Assembly (NCBI GenBank): GCA_005656395.1
Contig: SRSI01000079.1
Location: forward strand, 620,001 to 684,000
From: Strongyloides papillosus
Taxonomy: Eukaryota; Nematoda; Chromadorea; Rhabditida; Strongyloididae
DNA: 64,000 nucleotides
Reading direction: 5' to 3'
Shown here: piece after piece, positions 41,381 through 53,087 of the stretch
Layout of the letters: every line of letters begins with the position of its first letter
Numbering within the stretch: position 1 is the stretch's first letter
Program-made: the position numbers and the translations under genes
The notes under the pieces: model-generated
Database searches by the model: none
The model's input: the letters and a program-made list of their open reading frames with translations, nothing else
Told to the model about the DNA's origin: nothing

Positions 41381-44300
41381 ATGATCTTAAAGTTATATTG
41401 GTTGGGTGCTGCTTTGGCTTTGATGCCACTTCCAACACAGCCTCAAGGAGTACATCGTCAGGATCTGTTTCCTTACATTACTGAGGATATCAACAACACG
41501 ACCTTTCCGTTTAAATTAGAAGTAACGACTAACTCTGATATGGTGTTAGTTAAATGTCCGGATCATTATTATAATCATAAAGATTCTGATGAAGATTTTT
41601 CACATAATCCTGAAGTTTTTAAATCTGAAAGTACCTTTAGTCCCAATGCAAGCTTATTTGCATGGGTTCCCTTATTAATAAATGAATCTGGACTAACAAA
41701 TTTAAAATGTGGAAGAATTACATTAGTAGGTAATGGAAATCCTCGCTACGATTGGACTTATAATGTTATGTGGAAAAATGGTACTGAAGAAGGGAACTTC
41801 ATGAAACGAGAGTTAAGAACAACACAAATTTCACAAAAGCATGAAAATTGCAAGCCAGTAGCTGGAAATCGAACAATTTTCGGCAGTAAGAAAGAAGGTG
41901 GTTTTTTTTTAATGACTGTATTTCAAAACGTTCCGAATCTTTATTATAATCAAATGTTCTACTATTTTGAAAAACTCAATAATAGTGAAGGTATTAAAGC
42001 GCCGTGCGGGATTATAAAAATATTTGGTGATTCTCCAGAAATTAAGTTAGAAACTCTTGAATCTACTTCGGTGCCACTGACAATTGACGAAATATTTAAA
42101 ATAAATTCAGACGGAAAAGACCAACAAATCATCGACGTAGTGCTTGATATGGAAGGAAATTTAAACTATTATCGGGGAGAAAAAATAATTTTAACAAGAT
42201 TGAGATATGCTGGTGGAAAACCTCTTGTTATTGAAAACTCTACTACATCAATAATATCTAATTTTACTATAAATGAATATGAAATAGTAAAATTAGTATA
42301 TACTTATAGAGATGTAAATGGGAATCTTAAAATATTAGAAAAAAAGTACTACTTTGGTCCTTCCGAAAAAGACCTTATAATTAAAGAAGAAATTAAGGCA
42401 TATTTTAAAAACAATACCTCCATAAAACCAAATTGCCCTCGTTACTACTTAAACGTTGGATACCTGGACAAAGTCGATTATAATGGGACAAAAGGGAATT
42501 ATCAAACCTTGAATACTACTGACGGTATAAAGGGAAAATTTAAAATTGATAAAGAATCTGTAATCTTTGATGAAAAGGAGGATGGGAAAACAACAATAAG
42601 TTGTATCTATAAAACTTTGGATGGAAGCATCACGACTACCACAAAATTTATTAACAAGGATACAGTTGCTTCGTTAAATATACCGAAAGGAGAAAAAAAG
42701 TCGAATGAAACAAAAAAATATAACGAGACTGGAGGTTCAGAAATAAATGAGATTAATAAGGAGTTGGAGAAAACCAATGAGTTTTTGCGTCAAAAATACA
42801 AAGAAAGCAATAAGTCTTGGTATGAAAAATTGTCCAATAATATTGGGAAAACCAAGGCTATCTTGTTAATCATTGGACTCATTCTTATTATTTTAATTAT
42901 TTTCGCTGTTCCACTAGTAATTCTCTGCAAAATTTGGATATATCCGTACCTTAAAATGTTAAGTCACAAGCATAAGTATACAAATGTTTATCTCTTCTGG
43001 AATGACCTAACAAGCCAGCCATTAGATAAATATTGCAAGGTTATAAATGATAAAAAGTATTTATCTGAAAAAGTATTAAAAAGGAAAGTTATCAGAAAAA
43101 TGGAAGGAGATGAAGAAGTCGATGCTGGCTATAGTGATCTCTTTGATGAAACACTTGTTAAGTGCTACAAAAACTTGCCTCGAAAAATCAAAGCTCATTA
43201 TGTTTACACTGATACAAAGAAAAGAAAGTATATCCTTTCTGATGTAGGTTTATAAATTTGAATACCATAATTTTATCATTTTAGGGTCCAACAGTTGATA
43301 CACAACCTTCTTTCTGGCAAATGATTTTTGAAGAGAATATTGGTACAATAATTGTAATCAAATATGATAAGAAGACTGTAGATATTGACGAAAGTTTAGA
43401 TGATCTATATTGGAATTGGGAAACAAATGTGTGTGAATTTGAAGACATTGTTGTTACCCGTATGTTTACCATCAGAGTAAATGTTCTCTCAGTTGTGGGA
43501 CGCAAGTATAGGTTGACAAAAGGAGATGTATCAAAACAGGTGGAAATATTTCATCTTTCTAATTGGAGAGAAGATGAGATACCTCAGTCAGATCTTCAAC
43601 TTTTCGGTATATACCAAAAAATTATCAAGGATGCTCCAAGGAATAACATACTCATCCATTCATCACAAGGAACTGGAGCCCGTGTATACATGCTCACCTA
43701 TTTCGCATGTATATGCGATGCACTGCAGAATAATTACGACACTTATTCCCCTTTCAAGATTATTAAGAGGATCCGTGAACAACGCTACGGAGGAAACTTG
43801 ATACCATACGAGTTTGCTTTTATCATAAAAGCTATTGTAACAACATTCTTCCAAAACAAGATTCTAATCGACTTCTCAGAACGCCGTGCCAATTTTTACT
43901 TAAATTACGACAAGTACTTCTATAGGCATTTGAAGCACAGGGATAACGTGGATGATGATGTAAGGAAGTTCGTGTTCTTTGCCACAGTTGTTAATGATAA
44001 AAAAACAGACGAATACGAATCTTCCTTTTTCGATATGGGAAGAATAGATTCAGATGTACTTCCTGAATACTGTAAAAGATTCCAGAATGCAGTCGACAAT
44101 CACAAAAATGGTAAAGACAAAAGGAGGTGCCGTTTCAATAACATCCCATGTCTTGACGCACATGGAATCACTATTAATGGAAAACCCGAGACAGAGAAGG
44201 ACAGTTTTATTCATGCTAATAAGTTTGAATATGCCTTCACCAAGAGCAAAAAAAGAAAAATGATTCTATGTCAAGTAGGGTTTTAACATAAATATCATTA

Positions 44301-45035
44301 ATACTTACTTTTTTAGGCTCCACTTGAGGAAACAATTGAAGATATGCTCGATATGATCCAAAGATACAATGTAAAAGTTGTTGTTATTTTGGTCAATTTT
44401 GAGGAAGCTAAAGATCCGGAAAAAAAGTGGGTCCCGTATTTCCCTCAAAAACATCACTCCTTTGAAACTGCAAATTTCTGCGTTTCAAAATTAAAGTTCA
44501 AAAAAATGGATAAGGACTTCATTAGTGAAACGGAATGTCACCTAAAGAGTAAAAATGGTCTACCTGATACGAAATTCACCATTCTTCACTACCAAGGATG
44601 GCCTAATAATAGTAAGTTTAATAATCAATAATATTTTTTTTTATTAATTCTCTTATTTTAGGTATCCCATATGAACATGAGTCCATCTACGCGCTTTATA
44701 AAAGAATCATCAGTTTCGATTCTGAAGATTGTATAGCAATACATTGTAGTGCAGGAGTTGGAAGAACTGGAACTCTTGCACTAATAATATATTTGATCGA
44801 TACTATAAACTGCTTCGATGACTTCTCTCCAATTGAAAGATTGAAGTGTCTAAGGGAACATAGATATCTTGCTGTCCAGAAGCATGAACAATTTTTGTTT
44901 GCTCTTTTAATCGTTTTTGAGCACTACAAGAAAAAAATTGATGATATGGACCCAGAGGCTTATGAAAATTTTTTAGAAATAGCTAAAACTATCTTTAAAA
45001 AAGATAAAGATTCTAAAGGCAAACAGAAAGAATAG
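41381..45035 (+). CDS. receptor-type tyrosine phosphatase, tandem PTP domains with unusual active sites
   Basis: Four exons, 41381-43243, 43285-44274, 44317-44611 and 44662-45035, giving 1173 residues. It has a signal peptide, an N-glycosylated ectodomain (to about 430) shared with the upstream paralog, a charged stalk and one membrane helix (about 493-515, ILLIIGLILIILIIFAVPLV). Two PTP domains follow. In the first, the signature position reads HSSQGTGARV (Cys to Ser, Arg lost) and the WPD loop reads NWREDEIP, so it is inactive. The second keeps HCSAGVGRTGT with nucleophilic Cys and Arg, but the WPD loop reads GWPNNSIP with Asn in place of the general-acid Asp. The usual order in animal receptor PTPs is an active first and an inert second domain. 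The C-terminus is Lys-rich. Exon boundaries fall inside the YIxxQGP motifs of both domains (ILSD|GP and ILCQ|AP), a repeat of intron position that reflects the domain duplication. Confidence 0.85.
42347..42662 (+). repeat. 316-bp tract shared with the upstream paralog (38525-38840)
   Basis: Partner of the near-identical tract in the preceding gene; see that entry for the comparison. It encodes the membrane-proximal end of the ectodomain. Confidence 0.85.
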
Positions 45036-46321
45036 ATTTTGTAATATCCACATTGTGAAATTAAATTAATTGTATAAGATAGAGTATATTGAATAGTTCA
45101 CAATAAATTACTAGTTAAAGTTTATTTTTATTTTTTTAATATATCAAGATTCTTTATAAATTTTTCCTTGGAACAAAGTTTTATCATAAATAGTATAATT
45201 TTCTATGAATATCATTACATATACTTATCGAAACACAGTAATATTTAATGGAGCTCATACTATAATATACAAGTTGAATAATATATGATTTCCAAAATCA
45301 AGCATAATTCTTCAATCATATCATTCATTACTTTTATCAAAATTAAATATTAGTACTACATAAATTACAAATTATATGCAAAATTCGATTAATTTACTAT
45401 CAGCAGCATAAGCATAGCCTTCATCTGACATTATTTTTTCTTTTTTTTATAAAAAACACCACTACACATTGGTTCATAACTTGAGTAGTTTTAAATTAAT
45501 GTTAATAATATTACGTTTCATCCATATTTTGGTATTGGATCTTTATATTGTTATAATCCATGTCATTTTATCAATTTAAAAAAAAGTTATCATTTATACA
45601 AAACTATACTAAAAAGGATCCAAAAAGAGTGTTTTTTAAAGATAACTTGGCTAATTATGGCCTCAAACTTTTGAGACTCATTTTTCACCTCAAGTTAGAA
45701 AAACATTTTTTGACCGTTAACTCATAATAATCGGTTAAATTTTGAAAGAGTTATGGGTAAGAAAATATTTATTTTTATATTTTTTATCATAGATAATAAT
45801 TAAAAAGATATAGAAAAGTTTCATTGAAATAACAGTACAAAAGAGTCATTTCCCCTTTAGATTTTATGTGTCACTTGAAAGTATCAATTTGTTATGTTAA
45901 ACTGACTTCTATTTTTATCTTATGATGTTTTTTTTCTAAAAAGACATGATATGACTGTAGAAAATGCACCCTTTCTTCCAAAAAAAAAATAAAAGTGCAT
46001 CGCGTGGAATGTAGAAATACATCCAACGAAATTCTTCTAGACATTAGTAAGATATTTTATCAAGAAATATGTAACTATTTGATTGATCGACAAAAGATTA
46101 TCAACGATAGGTATTTCATGATTTGAATACAATCTTACATTTATAATTGATATATAAATTCAATAGTCTTAGGTTAATTATCATTTCTAATTTAACCTAT
46201 CCTGGTACTTTCTCCTACTCTACTTCGGCTTTTAATTATTTGCAATTACTTTACTTTAGAATTTGATTTTAAAAAGGTTTAATTTAGCCCTAGGATACTT
46301 ATATTTGGGGGGAAAATAGAT
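45036..46321. other. intergenic AT-rich DNA with a duplicated-flank segment
   Basis: Holds the 3' UTR of the receptor phosphatase, a segment (45620-45800) resembling 39840-40010, and the upstream region of the MATH-BTB gene. No gene is visible. A 19-codon minus ATG frame around 45405-45430 is too short to support. Confidence 0.45.
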
Positions 46322-47330
46322 ATGAATTGTGAAAACAGTAAACCTTATAGTAAGTCCTCTGTCACAACATTGAACTTGCCATGATTTTAAAAAATTTACT
46401 ATTTCAGATTGTTTTTATATTTCCCAGAGAGGCGTTAACTATTTCAAATATAAATATACAATAGAAAACTTTTCATTTCGTCCTGAACAGACAGGTGAAA
46501 AAATTATATCACCAACTTTTGTAGTTGAAAGCAAAGAAAGATTAGAGTGGTGTTTACACATATATCCCAATGGTTGTAATGAAGAGTGGAAGGAGTATGT
46601 ATCAGTTTTTTTGGTACTGTTAACGCCAGGCAAAGCAAAAGTAAAGTTATGTCGTTTTTCTATTTTAAGTGATTCGGAAAACGAGTTAAATGGTAGATTT
46701 AATATAGAACCTCACGAGATTGTTAAAGATGAGAGTGTGGGATTTCCAGAATTTGTTAAGAAAGATTTTTTGTTAGATTTTCTTTATTGTCTTATGGAAA
46801 GTGATGAATTGACGATATTATGTGAGGCAGGAATTATTGATCTAAAAAATGAAAACCATGGTAGTCTAGAAATTGTTGACTCTAAGACTGAGAACCGTGA
46901 TAACCCAAAGACATCAATAAATATTTCAATACCCCAATCAAAATTATCATTGGACTTTGGTAACATGTTTGATTCACCATTATTTTATGACTGTGTTATA
47001 AAAGTTGGAGATAATGAAATTAAAGTACACAAAGAAGTTCTTGCTAAAAGATCTCCTGCTTTTTGTGATATCTTCAACGGTACATCAGAAGAATCACAAA
47101 CAAATATTATTGAAGTAAAAGATTTTAGTATTGAAGCTATTAGGGAAATGTTAAAGTACATCTATACAGATGAAGTTTCGGATATACAGAATATGGCCAA
47201 TGAAATGTTTGAAATAGCAAATAAGTACGAATTAGGTAGATTGATTGCAATTTCAGAACAGTTTTTGTGTAATAGTTTATCCATTGAAATACTTACATTA
47301 ACTCTCTTCTTGACTGAAAATTTTAGCTAA
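46322..47330 (+). CDS. MATH-BTB domain protein (SPOP-like), possibly truncated
   Basis: Two exons, 46322-46349 and 46408-47330, joined in phase 1 across a 58-nt intron (gtaagt..tttcag), giving 316 residues. A MATH domain (about 15-150) begins YFKYKYTIENFSFRPEQTG, with EWCLHIYPNGCNEEWKEYVS and SVGFPEFVKKDFL. After a linker, a BTB domain (about 195-300) shows SPLFYDCVIKVGDNEIKVHK, LAKRSPAF and EMLKYIYTDEV. Such proteins are substrate adaptors for cullin-3 ubiquitin ligases and are greatly expanded in nematodes. The usual C-terminal BACK-like helices are cut short: the frame ends at a TAA (47328-47330), a second TAA follows four codons later, and then a coding-like 44-codon stretch continues in the same frame to 47477. 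The gene may be a young pseudogene or a truncated active gene. Confidence 0.75.
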
Positions 47331-47477
47331 TTACCGTCTTAATTGGCAAATAAAGTGTTTATAGATGTCAAAAAGTTGTTTCTACATTCTTCAAACAACG
47401 TTAAACTTATTCTTGAATTCGTCTGTCAATTATTCTCTTACGATCTCATCGTGAAATATCTGCTTAATCAAAGTTAA
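47331..47477 (+). pseudogene. in-frame coding-like extension of the MATH-BTB gene behind two stops
   Basis: After TAA at 47328-47330 and TAA at 47340-47342 the same frame runs open for 44 codons (ANKVFIDVKKLFLHSSNN.. to ..YLLNQS) and ends at TAA 47475-47477. Its helical, Leu/Val/Lys pattern fits the region after the BTB domain in SPOP-like proteins. No intron that removes both stops in phase was found. Confidence 0.35.
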
Positions 47478-47656
47478 TCCTCTCCTTTCTCACTTACACC
47501 TTATCACATCATTATCAATTACAATGCTTATCCCATTATATAAAAGACAAAAAAAAAATAAAAAGTTTGAAAGTGTTTATTTCTAAGAAAGTTAAATTAC
47601 ATATACAACATGTTATAAAAAATCGTAAATTATAGGGTGAATAAGTCAGCACCAGA

Positions 47657-47706
47657 CTTCTATCACTGGGAGCCTTAACTGTAAAGGTTTATCCCAGCAA
47701 CTCACA
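47657..47706 (-). promoter_or_regulatory. SECIS element of the thioredoxin reductase mRNA
   Basis: Lies in the 3' UTR about 110 nt after the TAA stop. Read on the minus strand: a 5' core gUGA, a 10-bp helix guugcuggga paired with ucccagugau (including G-U pairs), an unpaired AAA 11 nt after the core, a small apical stem ccuu/aagg, and the 3' core aGAa. Apical AAs below an extra mini-stem fit a type II SECIS. The base before the UGA is G instead of the usual A. Confidence 0.75.
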
Positions 47707-47814
47707 TTTCTAAGCACCTCCTTACTCAAGTTGATCTATCAATATCTCCTCCAGAATTAAAACTAATACACACACTAATAATTAAACTCCAGAAAAGATA
47801 TAGTAGATCGTTCC

Positions 47815-49959
47815 TTAACCTCAGCAACCAGTTTGCTTAAGCTCATCAGAACCTTCCTTTTTAAGAATCGTTAAAGTGGTAAATGACTCAGCAACAGTTG
47901 GGTGAATTCCAATCAAATTGTCAAAATCTTCCTTCCTACCATTCAATTTCAGTGATATAGCAAAACCTTGCGTGATCTCACCAGCATTTGGTGATAAGAT
48001 ATGGAATCCAACAACACGGTCATGTTCTTCTTTTAGGCAGATAAGCTTCAAGTAACAATGTTTAATCTCCTTCCTCTCCGGCACAGTATATTCTAAAGGT
48101 GTAAAGACATTGTGATAAACGTTAACATTATCTTTTCCATACTTCTGAATAGCATCCTCCTCAGAAAGACCACAACAACCATATTCAAGTGGTGTAAAGA
48201 CTGTTGTTGGTATCTTATCATAATCTGTCAATTCTAAAGTTCCTTGAAACAATTTTCTCATCAAACATCTTCCAGCATGGATAGCTACTGGTGTCAATTC
48301 AGGGCACCCCTGCAACACATCACCTATAGCATAGATATGTGGTACAGTCTCACTTTGTTCACCACCATTCAATCCAATAATCTTACCAGCAGAACTCATC
48401 TTAACATTATGATTCTTGATACCAATTTCATGTGTTTTAGCTTCCCTTCCAATAGCAATAAGGACAGTGTTATACTCACCAACAAATTCTTCTTTACTAC
48501 CATCAGGTTTCGTTCCAACACCATAAACTTTATACAAACCAGGAAACTCATCATCTCTAGGTTTGAGTTCCTCAATCTTCGTTGGGACAGCAGAAATAAA
48601 CTTAATTCCTTCATCAATCATCTGTTTCCTGATCCTCTCAGCCATATCCTGATCGAAACCTCTTAACAATATTGACCTAACCATAACATCAGCCTCATTA
48701 CCGATACCCTTAATAAAACCAGCACACTCCAATGAGACATATGAAGCCCCAATACACAAAGTTTTACCAGGATTATATGGTAGTGAAAACAAATCATCAC
48801 TAGTAATGGCATACTCTTTTGCTCCTTCTATATCAGGGTACTTAGGACGGAGACCAACTGAGATAAGTATCTTATCAGCTGTCATGACAGTTTTCTTCTT
48901 TTTCTTATCAGTTGCCGTTACCTCAAATGGTCCTGTCACCTCACCATAACCATTAACGTATTTGACTCCTTTTTCTCTTAACTGTACTTTGTAATTCCAA
49001 TTCAAACCAGCAATATGATCCTGAACAGCATCCTTCATCTTGGTCCAATTTAATGAGATTCCCTCTCGAGGTACTGACCACCCGAATCTCCTGGCGTCAT
49101 CCAGAGAATGTCCCAGTAAAGCTGTTTGATGCATCAATTTCTTAGGAATACAACCAACGTTAACACATGTGCCTCCAAGACCCCAAGTCGTACCGATAGG
49201 TGTAGGTTTGACAAAATCAAGGACAGCGACTTTTTTACCTAATTCTGCAGCTTGTTTTGAAGCAGCTAAACCTCCAGATCCTCCTCCAATGACGATAAGA
49301 TCAAATTCCTTGGGCTCCAGTGCCTTGGCAAACAATCCGGATTCATCGTACTTCTCAAAATCACTTGGATTACCAATACAGTTACCTTTGACAAAGACCA
49401 ATATTTCGTTTGAGCTTCTATAGTAAGCGTGAGCAATTCTTTTCATAACAAGATCAGATATTAAAGAATATCTTGTAGTTATATCTTTGACGTTAGCATT
49501 ACTTATACATTTATCAATATGTGCTGTAAATGCCGTGAACTTGGGCAAATCGTTACCTCCATGTCCAAGAACAACAACATCCTTCTGGGAGATGTCCTCA
49601 GCTACTGCCTTTACCTCCGCAGAGTACTGAGTACCCGAGGGAACATAAGGCGGTGGGGGCATCTCAACACTCCTCAACTTGATACTTGTGGACAAGTTAC
49701 AAATTCCAGTATCAGGAGATTTCGATTTTAGTTGAGATGATAACGAGTAATTTCCTGGAAAATAAAAATGTAAGAGAATATATAATGGTAAAAAAGAAAT
49801 TTGAATTTTTTTGAATAATTAACATTTTATGAGTGTGTAGGAATGAGAATATGAAGAGTGATTAAGTGCAATAAAAGAACCTTTTCCTATTGAATCATCT
49901 CCCAAATAATTAGGTTGAGGAATGTAATCCTTAGAACTGTAACGTCTCCTTAACTTCAT
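47815..49959 (-). CDS. trxr-1: selenocysteine-containing thioredoxin reductase
   Basis: Two exons, 49881-49959 and 47815-49754, joined in phase 1 over a 126-nt intron, giving 672 residues if the UGA at 47821-47823 is read as selenocysteine (residue 671). The C-terminus is then Gly-Cys-Sec-Gly followed by TAA, the redox centre of animal thioredoxin reductases. The N-terminal 130 residues include a glutaredoxin-like segment without a CPYC active site, as in C. elegans TRXR-1 (about 667 residues). FAD-binding DLIVIGGGSGGLAASKQAAE, the flavin-linked disulfide GGTCVNVGCIPKKL (Cys about 222 and 227), the NADPH domain, and the dimerisation domain with GIHPTVAESF are all present. A SECIS lies in the 3' UTR. 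Selenocysteine use matters because several nematode lineages have lost it; TrxR is the only known selenoprotein of C. elegans. It converges with the MATH-BTB gene. Confidence 0.94.
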
Positions 49960-51430
49960 CGAAAAACAAAATATAGTTTTAACATAGTATTATTATGAGT
50001 ATAATTTTAGACTAAAGACTAATAATAATATTTAATAACTTTATAAACTAACTAAGCTAACTAACATTAATGGGTTTTAAAGAGTAATTTAATGTTTAAA
50101 GGTAATTTCATGTTATTTAAAAGAGAGTATCTCACAAAAGGTATTAACAATATTTATTATAATAATTTCCCACCGATTGTAGGGAGAAAAAAATTAAATT
50201 TTTATTTATCAAATTAAAAAGGAGGCAAAAAAATATAGAGGAAGTTATTTATTGCTTTAATGAGGTAACGTTTTAAGTTAACGTCATTTGTATTGATTTT
50301 TAAATTAAATTATGCTAGTAAATGGGTGTGAGAAATGCAATAAAACTAAGGGAAATGTTAATAATGTTCTATGAAACTTTCTAGAAGGTCAATATTCTTT
50401 CTATAGCCATGAAATCACTCCTAAAAAGAAATATAAATGCCTTTATGAAAAAACGTAATCCTATTTAACGATCATAAGACTTCATAGTATCAATATAAAG
50501 ATAATAAAAGTGTTTACTGATTAAATAACCAGATAAGAGCAAGTATATAAATTTAATGAAGTAATTTTTAACGTCACACATACATAAACTCCATGATCTG
50601 GAAAAGTTTAACGATGACAAAAGTAAATGATAAATACTATTCCAATAGCCACATCAATAGTTGTGGGAGATTAAGGAGATCGACAATACATAATAGGTAA
50701 AATATAGATCTTGCATCTCCCAAGAATCTCCATCTTAAATTCCCAGCTTCAAGTGATTTGTTTTGAGAAGCAATAAGAAAATGAATAGTAGGAAAATATG
50801 AATAACAAAAATATGTGTGGTGGTGGAGAGAAATGCCACCTGACAAAAGGGATTTTTTTTTTCTCTGACATTAAACTTTTTATATTTTTTTATCACCTAC
50901 CTTTGGAATGACTACTTCTTTTTACAACATTAATACAGGAGGGAATGTAAATGTTATTTGTATACTTGAAGGTATTTTTAAACAAACACCGTAAGTAAAG
51001 GTTATTCTTTAACATATGTCTGTTTTTATTTCTTTTTTCTGGTAATTCCTGTAAAATTAATTTTATAGCAAAATATAATTATTGTGAAATTTGTTTTTTA
51101 ATGTAAGAATATTTGAATATATCTAAGCTATGTCTTTTTGGTAAAATGATTCGGGGAAGTAGAATGAGTTGAAAAAAATAAATTATGACGGGTTAAGTTA
51201 TCTGTTATCATAGCATATTGTTATTCTCAAGAAAAGATATAAAAAAGATAAAAATGTGACCTTTATTCATTTTAAAAGAGACCGTATATATCAAATGTTG
51301 TTTTTTTCATATAAAATAAAAAATATCATATTCTTTAATATTTATACATATTTTTTTTCTTCCCTTGAAGACATCATCTTATCACCACTATCACCAAAAC
51401 CATAAAAGACATTGTCCCCAAAGAAATAAC
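49960..51430. other. intergenic AT-rich DNA
   Basis: About 1.5 kb upstream of thioredoxin reductase. A less AT-rich patch at 50637-50846 has an open minus-strand frame after a gtcag acceptor, but splice-consistent models fail. Nothing else is seen. Confidence 0.5.
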
Positions 51431-52352
51431 TTATAACTTTTGTACAAGAGTATTCTGATAGTTAAAATGATGTCCATTATTCCAGTAATGGTGATTACTC
51501 CTTCCAAAAGGTGGTAATCCTTGATTTCTCCCTACTTGTCCCATGTCCTGTTGTTGATTATGATACATATGATATTTATTATTATAATTATCATTATTTT
51601 TGATGGTATTTATTTTGTTTATGATGTGATTTCTTTCCATGAATTTCTGGACTGGGGATATAATGGTTTTTGGATATCTTTCTTGTTCTTTTGTGTTTGT
51701 CTCATGGTTGTCATAGGTGTTGTCATCCTCGTAATCTGGTTCTGGAACCTCTGGGGGTGACATGTATCCTTCCTCTATGATAGACATTTTTGAAAACATC
51801 GGTGTTAGGATGTGAGGGTGGTTATACTGAAAAGATATAAGATAATAATAAGTAAACAAGATAATTAGTTGTTGTTTGTTTATTTATCTGTTTTTAGAGG
51901 ATATTTAATTGACTTACATTAAAATCTTTCAAACTACTTCTATTGATGGGTTTTAACTCCCCAACAATGTCACTGGCTTCATCATTCTGATTGTAATTAC
52001 TCATCTTTTCATTATTGTTATTCTCATTGATATCTTTTTCTTCTCTATTCCCTTCTCTGGATTCCTTTTTTTCATCTGTCCCCTCCTGGTTTTGTTTCCA
52101 AAAATCAGCACCAGGTAATGCTGGTCTCCTTGGGCCTTGATTCTTTATACTTACACCATACTTCTCACCTTCTTGTTTTATTGTCTATAAGTACAATAAG
52201 AATATAAAACAAAGTTCTTGAAAAACATTTTTTACCTTGTAAAAACCCATACGTCCTTTGGTTGGTATGAATTTTAATCCTTTAATTGTTGGACGGGGTA
52301 TTCCAAGAGGTTTAAGATTACATAATGTATCTCTAAACCCGGTTGTTGACAT
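51431..52352 (-). CDS. Asn-rich protein, unrecognised
   Basis: Three exons, 52236-52352, 51918-52184 and 51431-51826, all in phase 0 with introns of 51 and 91 nt, giving 259 residues. Residues 1-65 look folded or motif-like: GFRDTLCNLKPLGIPRPTIK, then FIPTKGRMGFYK, then GPRRPALPGADFWKQNQE. Residues 66-128 are acidic and Asn/Lys-rich, and the C-terminal half is Asn/His/Gln/Tyr-rich with GRNQGLPPFGRSNHHYWNNG. There is no signal peptide or membrane segment, so it is probably intracellular and partly disordered. I do not recognise the family. Exon joins keep one long frame, which supports the model. Confidence 0.65.
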
Positions 52353-53087
52353 TTTTATTGTTTACAAATATTTATATTTAAAGACAAATTTTAGGAGCAA
52401 TAGATTTTTATTTTAAATATGTTTTGTGTATGTGTATTTATAAAAAGAAGAAATAATCTAGAATGGGAGAATTTTAGAAAGGCTTATTATAGCATTAAAA
52501 TTATTGAATTGCAGAAACTTTCGATGGAGGTGATGATTGGAGAAGTATATTATGGAGATTATCATTACTTTTTATCAAACCATTATAGATAATCTTTTTT
52601 AAAAAGTTTAATGACATTTAGTTGTTATTATTAGGGGGAACGAAAAAATTTTTGGTTGTTAAATTATCAATTGAGTAGGTAAAAAGATAAATATTAATAT
52701 AAATAAAGTTTTTGTAAGTGGAGGGATATTAAGAATTTATAGTTCTAGGTAAAAGTAAACTTATTATGTTATTATTATTATTTTACTTATATGGTATTGG
52801 AAATTGGTAGTAGGTTGAATGGGAAAGGAGATTGATGTACTTTCGTGAAATATTAAACAACCTCAAAATGTGTATAGAATGAATATATTTATAGTTGGAG
52901 TAACTTTAACAATTTTAACATATTTAAAATAATAATGAACATGTACAATAAGTACTATATAAATATTTTATAATAAAAAGATATCTTGTGATAAAATAAA
53001 AGAAAAATAATAGGCAAATGAATGAAAAGAGACAAAGATAAAAGAAGATATAATGAAGAGATTTTTCATTATTCTTGATTAAAAAAG

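Noticed and set aside
45400..45435. Minus-strand 19-codon ATG frame (MSDEGYAYAADSKLIEF..)
   Set aside because: Too short, with no splice partner; may be a decayed fragment but cannot be supported.
47821..47823. UGA as the true stop of thioredoxin reductase
   Set aside because: The Gly codon and TAA that follow, plus the SECIS, identify it as selenocysteine.
50637..50846. Minus-strand 69-codon frame after a gtcag acceptor
   Set aside because: No ATG, no in-phase neighbour exon; an attempted spliced micropeptide failed when the bases were rechecked.
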